The notes under the pieces were generated by a model that saw nothing but the letters and a program-made list of their open reading frames with translations, had not been told where the DNA came from and ran no database searches. 64,000 bases of DNA from Balanoglossus misakiensis (taxonomy: Eukaryota; Hemichordata): contig CM082591.2 in the NCBI GenBank assembly GCA_040954595.2, forward strand, positions 7,316,001 through 7,380,000, written 5' to 3'. A program made the position numbers and the translations under genes. Of the stretch, positions 57,228-64,000 are shown piece by piece; within the stretch, counting starts at the first letter, position 1; each line of letters starts with the position of its first letter.

Positions 57228-59530
57228 GATTGAAGCTCTAACATGTGAAGGAATCAACCGCTCTTTTACAACCGTTTTTGAGGTATGTTGTACTGGAGCT
57301 GATGATTTATTGTCTTGTTTTTTAACTGAATACACTGAATACATATACCCCTGGTAGGTGACATGTTGTAAATGGGTGGTGGCAAAGAGATTCCAAACTC
57401 TGATATCACATCTACAACACAGGTATGTGACAAGTACTGAGCAGCTCTGCGGTACTCGATCGGAACCAAACTCAGGGATTTCTCCTCTTTTTGCCAGTGG
57501 AAGCTACTCTAGCTTTGTATGGATCAAATGGATTGAAGCTCTAACTTCTGAAGGAATCAACTTATCTGTTACAACACTAAGAGGTAATGTTGCATTGAAC
57601 TTGGTGTGATTTTCCGTCTTTTTCTTTCAGTCCTCCAACTCAAGCCACACCTTTTTCATTTCCATGTAACATAAACACACCTTTAAGGAATTCTATTGGA
57701 AATAACTTGACAATTAAGCGCCCAAACTTTTCTTGGCTTGAAAGATGACCAGAATATTGTGAATACCAATATACATGTATTTACATGTGACAAATACCAT
57801 TTATATCACATGTATAAGGATTGAAGCTCTAACTAGGGAAGGAATCAACCACTCCGCAACAACCGTTTTGAGAGGTATGTTCTACTGGAGCTGATGATTT
57901 ATTATCTTGTTTTTTAACTGAATACACTGAATACATATACCCCTGGTAGGTGACATGTTGTAAATGGGTGGTGGCAAAGAGATTCCAAACTCTGATATCA
58001 CATCTACAACACAGGTATGTGACAAGTACTGAGCAGCTCTGCGGTACTCGATCGGAACCAAACTCAGGGATTTCTCCTCTTTTTGCCAGTGGGAGCTACT
58101 CTAGCTTTGTATGGATCAAATGGATTGAAGCTCTAACTTCTCAAGGAATCAACTTATCTGTTACAACACTAAGAGGTAATGTTGCATTGAACTTGGTGAT
58201 TTTCTGTCTTTTTCCCCCAATCAGTCCTCAAACTCAAGCCACACCTTTTTCATTTTCATGTAACAGAAACACACCTTTAAAAATAATTCTATTGGAAATA
58301 ACTTAACAATTAAGCGCCCAGACTTTTCTTGGCTTGAAAGATGACCAGAATATTGTGAATATACATGTATTTACATGCGACTAATATCACTTATTTCAGA
58401 TGTACCTGGATTGAAGCTCTAACTAGGGAAGGAATCAACCACTCTGCAACAACCGTTTTGAGAGGTATGTTCTGCTGGAGCTGATGATTTATTATCTTGT
58501 TTTTTAACTGAATACACTGAATACATATACCCCTGGTAGGTGACATGTTGTAAATGGGTGGTGGCAAATTTAGAGATTCCAAACTCTGATATCACATCTA
58601 CAACACGGGTATGTGACAAGTACTGAGCAGCTCTGTGGTACTTGGAACCAGACTCAGGGATTTCTCCTGTTTATGGCAATTGAACCTACTGTAGCTTTGG
58701 CAGTGAACCATGCATTGAAGTTCTACCTTGTGAAGGAATCAACAACTCTGTTACAAAATTAAGGTGGCATTGCATGAAACCGTCGAGACTTTTTCAGAGC
58801 CTATTTCTCATCAAAGACAGTGTAAAAACCCTCAAAAACCATACATATTCTGGAAGCTGAGTTTTTGAACTTTTGTTTGAGTTGCATCGGAAATGGTGGC
58901 GTTTTTGGGTTAAAAAACCAATTTTTTGATATTATGTCATTCAATTTAATTTAGGTTAAAAAGTTGACCTTAATATGTCATTTGAAACTAGAGTACACGT
59001 GCAAAAAAACTGTAACTTTGTTTTGCGTTATCTGCTTTCATTAAGGAGTAACAGCGTTTGAAAGTTAGATATTTAGAAAATTTGGTCAAATTCACGGTGA
59101 GTTGTATTGAATCAGAGTTTATTCCCGCCACTTTATCGAAAAATTGTTTTGTTGGATGGGCCATACACAATCCCCTGTTAAAATTTGAGCAAATTCGGCC
59201 AACGCAGAGCGAAGCTAAATTCTTCTGAAGTTGTCAAAAGCAGTGAAAATGCAAACTGAGAAAAACGGCCATTTGCATTGTTGACACATATTTGTTAAGC
59301 TGTGGACTCATTCAGAAAAGTGCTATTTTTGGGTGATTATGCACCATTTCCGCCAAGACGCATTTTTCAGAATGTGGATCAGTATTAAACGTACCGATTT
59401 ATGTAAAAAAGTAAAATTTTGCAGAAATCACAACTTTTCATGCAATGCCACCTTAAGAGGTATGTTGTATTGAAGTTGGTGATATATTGTGACAGTCTTA
59501 TTATTCTTTCTGTCCTCAACCATGACGTCT
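57228..59530 (+). repeat. 590-bp higher-order tandem repeat, third unit interrupted
   Basis: GGATTGAAGCTCTAAC begins units at 57228, 57818 and 58408, spaced exactly 590 bp. Each unit also has an internal diverged copy of the same motif about 303 bp later, so the unit is itself a doubled half-unit. Unit 3 is split by an insertion at 58763-59452 and resumes to about 59530. Short open frames inside recur only because the unit recurs. Confidence 0.8.
58763..59452. mobile_element. 690-bp TTAA element GGTGGCATTGCATGAAA
   Basis: Ends GGTGGCATTGCATGAAA and TTTTCATGCAATGCCACC with TTAA on both sides (58759-58762, 59453-59456), inserted in the tandem repeat. No transposase frame. Confidence 0.85.
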
Positions 59531-59803
59531 TCCCCATGTGACAGAAACACACGAACACCCTCAAAAAGAATTACATCAGAAATACATGTAATTCTCGACG
59601 ATTTTTATTGATTTGAATTAATAGATCTGAACAATCTACACATATATGATTTATTAATACTGAAAGTTGGTAATAATAATGAAAGCAGCTTTATTTTTTA
59701 TCATTTTTTTTAATGCTGTCACATATGGTACCTTCCAGACATGAAAATGAAAGAATGACACTTATTTTAAATGCACTGCAGGTTAATTTTGATAAATAAG
59801 TAA

Positions 59804-60390
59804 CAGGGCTCGAAATTAACGGGCTATAGCCCGAGGGCCAGGGGCTACCAAAACCTGTCTTGGGGCTACCATTTCCACAAATTTTCAGTCCGTACAATGT
59901 GCTGTGCATTGATCGCAGTATCATTAGCGAGCTTCAGTGGCTGCGCTTGTTTTTTATTTTCTTGCAGCTGCTTGGTCTCTGGGGACACAATGAAACCACA
60001 AACTGCATCCTCTGATCTTTTGAGTGCGTCTTTACCTAATTTGCATATCTTGATTAGGTCGTTTGAGTATGTTGATAAAAATACTTGCAACATATTAGTC
60101 AATAATCTTTGAGGCCGACCAGCTGGCCGAGCGTAGTGTGTAGTACTGTACTCTGACATAAGACATACCGGCAGGGAACCACTGTATTACTAAATTTTCC
60201 ATTGTGGTCAAAATGCATTGATGACCACCAGTTTCCACATGACTAGTACAAAGTTAGAAGTGACAGTGTCACATGAACTATATAATGTGGTGATATTTGT
60301 GGGCTACCAATTATGGGTTTGGGGCTACCAACTTTGGGAAATCGTAGCCTAAGTAGGCTACCACTCAAAAAAATTAAAATTCGAGCCCTG
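59804..60390. mobile_element. CAGGGCTCGAAATTAA TIR element
   Basis: 587 bp with ends CAGGGCTCGAAATTAA and TTAAAATTCGAGCCCTG. The interior repeats GGGGCTACCA on both sides. The CAGGG terminus is hAT-like, but no 8-bp target duplication is apparent. Confidence 0.6.
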
Positions 60391-61297
60391 TAATGATTGA
60401 CAATTCAACATATTTCTCCCAAGAACACTTTTGATGGATCATTTCAAACCTAAACTTTACCAATACCATAATGCTGCTGGTAACTGTGGTCTGCACACTG
60501 CAAATATTTGATAAGATAACAAGGTACCAAAAATAGATTGTGATCACACACCTATAAGTAATGATAAACAGAATTTAGATTAAGGTTTAGCTATTCTGTC
60601 CATTATACTTGGACATGGTGTTAATGTACCCTATAGTATAGTTAACATTTAAACCATACATATTGTCGCGGTGTGGCCTCCTTTGACCTTCCAGGCTCCA
60701 CTGCCCTTCCACAGTGTCACTCTGTCAATCATGTAGAATAACTGTACATGTATATTAACAACATGTTATGGCAATGGCAACAAAGTTCACACTGAACCCA
60801 TGTCACTTTCATAATTTTTGGAGTTATTTTCCACATTTTGAAGAAAAATTAAGAACTGAAAGTAATTGTACCCGGTAGGTGCAGTCGCTACATATACTGA
60901 GTGTTGACAAAATAAATTAAGGCTGTTTTGAAATATTTTTGCAGTTTATTTTGAGGGATTTTGAGACAAGACTGTTTGAAATTTAATGCATTCCGTCAAC
61001 TTGGTATGTACACAATCAAAAATTTGGTTCTTTTTTCCACATTTACAAAGCTCATTTTAGAAAAAAAAATATTTCAGTCTACTTCATGTAACAAATATGA
61101 AAAATCCAAATTTGAGTCGTTTTGGAGAATTTGTACTCGTTTTTTTCATGAATTTTGACATGCATGGCGCTGTCTGAAAGTTATGATGTGTGGTCCACTT
61201 TCCATCAGATCTCCGTTGCATCCGAAAGGATGAAGGCGTTTCATCAATTTATGTGTGAAAATAATTCTACTGGTAGTTGTTGTATATGTAATAACCC
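60391..61297. other. AT-rich DNA without a recognised gene
   Basis: Nothing recognised. It lies downstream of the integrase remnant and could include its 3' flank. Confidence 0.35.
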
Positions 61298-62369
61298 AGG
61301 GTACACTGTAACACTCGCTGAGCTTGATCTTGATCTTGTAAGAAGATGCACAAAGTTGGGATCCAGCAAATTTCCTGATGAAGCACCAATCGCCATCAAT
61401 GCCGACAACCAAGTATCGGCTACGAGCATGTGATTATCTGCATGCAAATACACTAATTCGCCAACCTTGATGTCATTCTGGTGAGCAGTTTTGTTTCTGG
61501 ACTTGGATAGCTGGCTGTACGGGTGGTTGATAATGCGCTGTTTATGTTGTTTGCTAATCAGTTCACGATCAGAAAGTGGGATCTGGTCATTGGTGAACTG
61601 GTTTCGCTGTGTCAGCATTTCCCGGGCAGATAAACCACGGCTCCTAATGTGGGAGTTGAGTCGTGCTGTAGCTATAGCCAGGTTAAGTGGACTGACAGAA
61701 TCTTCACCAGGTTCTTGGCGAAGGAGCTCTTCTTCCAGCTCATAGATGGCTTTTTCTGCAACTGGGTTTTTGTTGGGGTTCTTTACGCGGCCTATCTCGA
61801 TGCATATGCGCAAATGGTGGAGAGTTTCATCAATGCGGAGTGCCATGAATCCTGGTGCGGGGTCAACGCGAATGATGGCATGTGGGCTGTCTAGTGGACG
61901 TAGCTCTATGCAAGGCCGTCACGAAGTGTGACATGGTTTTCATTCTCGATGATGCATGTTGATGTGTAAGAAGTTGTAGTTTCTCTGAGGACAAGGATGA
62001 GTTGTCGACTGCGCATGAGGACATCAGCCGCGTAGTTAATACCAACAACTTCTGAGGGGTCTTCTGTTGTTTGCTCAGCTAGGCTGTTGGGCAGTTTCTT
62101 TAAGGAGGCGCATGTGTGGCATGCCTCGGAGACAGAGTCTATGGACTTGTCAATGTCAAGGGCATAGAAATGGTGCTTCATGAAATGAGCTTGGGCTGGT
62201 GTTTGGATGGATGATCTAGTTTGATATGTATTGCTGTTAATAGACCATCAAGAACGGCTCTGGGAACAACGATGAACTCTTGTGTTGGTGGTGTAACAGC
62301 TAGCATATTAAAGTTATGTAAACATGTCCAAGTTGGGGGTAACAACTCCTTGTAAACAGTAACTTTCAA
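61298..62369 (-). pseudogene. LTR-retrotransposon integrase remnant
   Basis: The product would join retroelement DNA into the host genome. Four stretches in changing frames follow each other: an N-terminal part with a zinc-binding H..H then CHTC, a core with Asp codons at 62023-62025 and 61862-61864 and a Glu codon at 61754-61756, and a C-terminal part (VGELVYLHAD). The second Asp and the Glu are exactly 35 residues apart, the D,D35E pattern. At least three frameshifts and a stop break it, so it is dead. No reverse transcriptase, gag or LTR is visible nearby. The clade (Ty3/gypsy- or BEL-like) is not assigned. Confidence 0.75.
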
Positions 62370-62399
62370 AACAACTGAAGAATTGGTTTAGGAGAAGAT

Positions 62400-63395
62400 T
62401 TGCTAACCAAAAACTTAAACAAAAGAAACTTACAAAAAACTTGTTAAATATTGAATATTTCTGATATCAGAATTGAATTGAAGTTGCACATGTATGTGTT
62501 ATGAAATTGTATCCTAAATTTCAAAGCAATCAGAGAAAAAAAACTAATTTCAAAGCAGTTTTCAAGAAAATATTTGTTCAAAAGTGGCAAAAATACATAT
62601 ATGCAAATATCACCAAAATTGTACAATATCTTACTTCAATCACTATAAGGAAAAGTTCAATGCAATGTGACACGCGGTTTCAGAGAAAACAATTTTTGAC
62701 AAAAATTGAATTTTTTTTCCCAATAACACATTTATGCAAATATCAGAATTTCTTTAGCAACATCTTACTTAGGTTACCCCTAGGAACATGCCTACCAAAT
62801 TGCAAAGCAATCTGGCATGCGGTTTAAGAATTTTTTTTTTACCAAAAATGGCAAAAATGGCTAAAAATTCTAAATATGCCAATTTTGCAACAATTTGAAC
62901 AAAACTATGGTTACTCAGACAACCTATAGGAAGCTTCATACTAAATTTCAAAGAAGTAGATCTATCACTTTCAGAAATGAAGATTTTTTACCAATAATAT
63001 GGAAAAATACAAAAAAAAATGCATAAAAGTAGAAAATCGACAATATTAGCTCAAAACATACAGGATTGTATGAGGTAGACATAAGATACACGCAAGCCAA
63101 TTTTCAAATCAATATGACCAGTGGTTGTTGAGTTTCTGAGTTTTGACCAAATTTAGGTTTTTCCACCTAATTTGCATATTTTAGGCAATGACAACTTCAT
63201 TTGAACAAACTCCCATGTACAGCCCAGCATGCATCTACACACCAAATAACCAGGTTATACACGCTGCGGTTTTCAAGTTTTTGATGTGGACGGACATACA
63301 GACATACCAGTACATCCATCCATACATCCATACATACATACAGACGCAACCCATCCCATAAGGTCCCATGGTACATACCGATGGGACCTAAACAT
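62400..63395 (+). repeat. AT-rich interspersed repeat ending ACATACAGAC...GGGACCTAA, copy 3
   Basis: The last 290 bp match 29560-29872. Upstream lies loosely periodic DNA with repeated AAATTTCAAAGCAATC and TACCAAAAATGGCAAAAA phrases about 150-200 bp apart, suggesting a longer element of this family. Confidence 0.5.
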
Positions 63396-63651
63396 TGCAG
63401 GAATTTTCGTTTATCTTTAATTTTGAGCCATTTTGTCAAAAATAAGTGTTGAGCTTGATATAATATCATGAAATATCGTTTATTATATTATACCAGTATA
63501 TTGATAGTGTAAATCACGCTATTTGATTGGTCGAGACACGTCACGTGACCGTGATATATTAGCCATATACCACAGTCATATATCATAGTCAAAGAAAATG
63601 CCTTTTAAAAATGTTTTATGCAAAGTTTCAATATACTGGCATAATATAATA

Positions 63652-63792
63652 GCAATAAAACACCCCCAGCCATGGTATACCACTCGATTTTGACCAGTTC
63701 AACTCCATATACGCACTCGCTGTCGCTCGTGCGTATATGTCGTGAACTGGTCAAAATCTCGTGGTATACCATGGCTGGGGGTGTTTTATTGC
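63652..63792. repeat. 141-bp near-perfect hairpin
   Basis: Arms of about 68 bp (GCAATAAAACACCCCCAGCC ... and complement) pair with few mismatches around a tiny loop at CGCTGTCGCTCG. Diverged, broken relatives lie near 45790-45922 and 46560-46655. Confidence 0.8.
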
Positions 63793-63892
63793 TTAAATAG
63801 ACATAATTTAAAGGGCATATATGAGATCATTTAAAACTTTAATTTTTTTATTCAGTTGCAGCTCATGTACCTTTAATAACAAATTTGCTTTA

Positions 63893-64000
63893 AAGGGCGG
63901 GTATCGTCAGGTATGGGGGCGTCGTTGCGTGGGACTCACTAGCAATGTGACGAGCTCAGAAATCCCAAAATTCTGTGCAAATATCAAACTCTCTACAATG
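63893..64000 (+). mobile_element. Left end of a TTAA MITE cut by the window
   Basis: AGGGCGGGTATCGTC follows TTAA (63889-63892); the interior GTCGT.GCGTGGGACTC.CTAGCAA resembles the middle of 51556-51701. Confidence 0.5.

Noticed and set aside
57950-58306. 118-aa open frame repeated at 57358-57609
   Set aside because: The two are identical because the DNA is a tandem repeat; no family resemblance and the third unit breaks it.
59866-60159. 97-aa minus-strand open frame
   Set aside because: It lies inside the CAGGGCTCGAAATTAA element and does not resemble a transposase.
61155-61433. 92-aa plus-strand open frame
   Set aside because: Antisense shadow of the integrase remnant's C-terminal part.

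Overview
This is eukaryotic nuclear DNA: small exons with GT/AG introns, an AT-rich background and dense short transposons. The four genes and their order suggest an invertebrate deuterostome (hemichordate or cephalochordate would fit). The species cannot be fixed from the sequence and another marine invertebrate is not excluded.

Four complete protein-coding genes can be read exon by exon. (1) ACSS3, minus strand, 3354-16230: 16 coding exons, 696 aa, a mitochondrial short-chain (propionyl/acetyl) acyl-CoA synthetase. (2) LIN7, plus strand, 16365-19042: 5 coding exons, 198 aa, an L27-PDZ polarity scaffold. It is head-to-head with ACSS3, with only 134 bp between the start codons. (3) SCYL2, minus strand, 24251-37748: 15 coding exons, 930 aa, a clathrin-associated SCY1-like pseudokinase, tail-to-tail with LIN7. 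(4) TRAF6, plus strand, 46220-50384: 6 coding exons, 568 aa, a RING E3 ligase of Toll/IL-1-type signalling, divergent from SCYL2. ACSS3 and LIN7A are also divergent neighbours on human chromosome 12, with SCYL2 on the same chromosome, so this looks like an old linkage group.

Almost everything else is repeats. At least nine families of short inverted-repeat elements (about 85-690 bp) sit at TTAA targets; others have TA or AATT targets. Several are nested or lie back to back across one shared TTAA, so target-site duplications and relative ages can be read directly. There are also a tandemly duplicated ACSS3 3' flank (974-3349), three 239-bp repeats each carrying a perfect DR1 nuclear-receptor site (28640-29340), a 590-bp higher-order repeat (57228-58760), long hairpins (30705-30833, 63652-63792), a SINE with a tRNA-like B box, and a frameshifted LTR-retrotransposon integrase remnant (61298-62369). 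No transposase gene is visible, so the small elements must be mobilised from elsewhere.

The genes are not an operon. Any shared logic is local: a compact bidirectional ACSS3/LIN7 promoter with CRE-, kappaB- and DR1-like sites, and a possible second divergent promoter between SCYL2 and TRAF6 near 38.8-39.2 kb. UTR limits, promoter calls and non-coding first exons are inferences; the coding exons rest on continuous reading frames, splice sites and family motifs.
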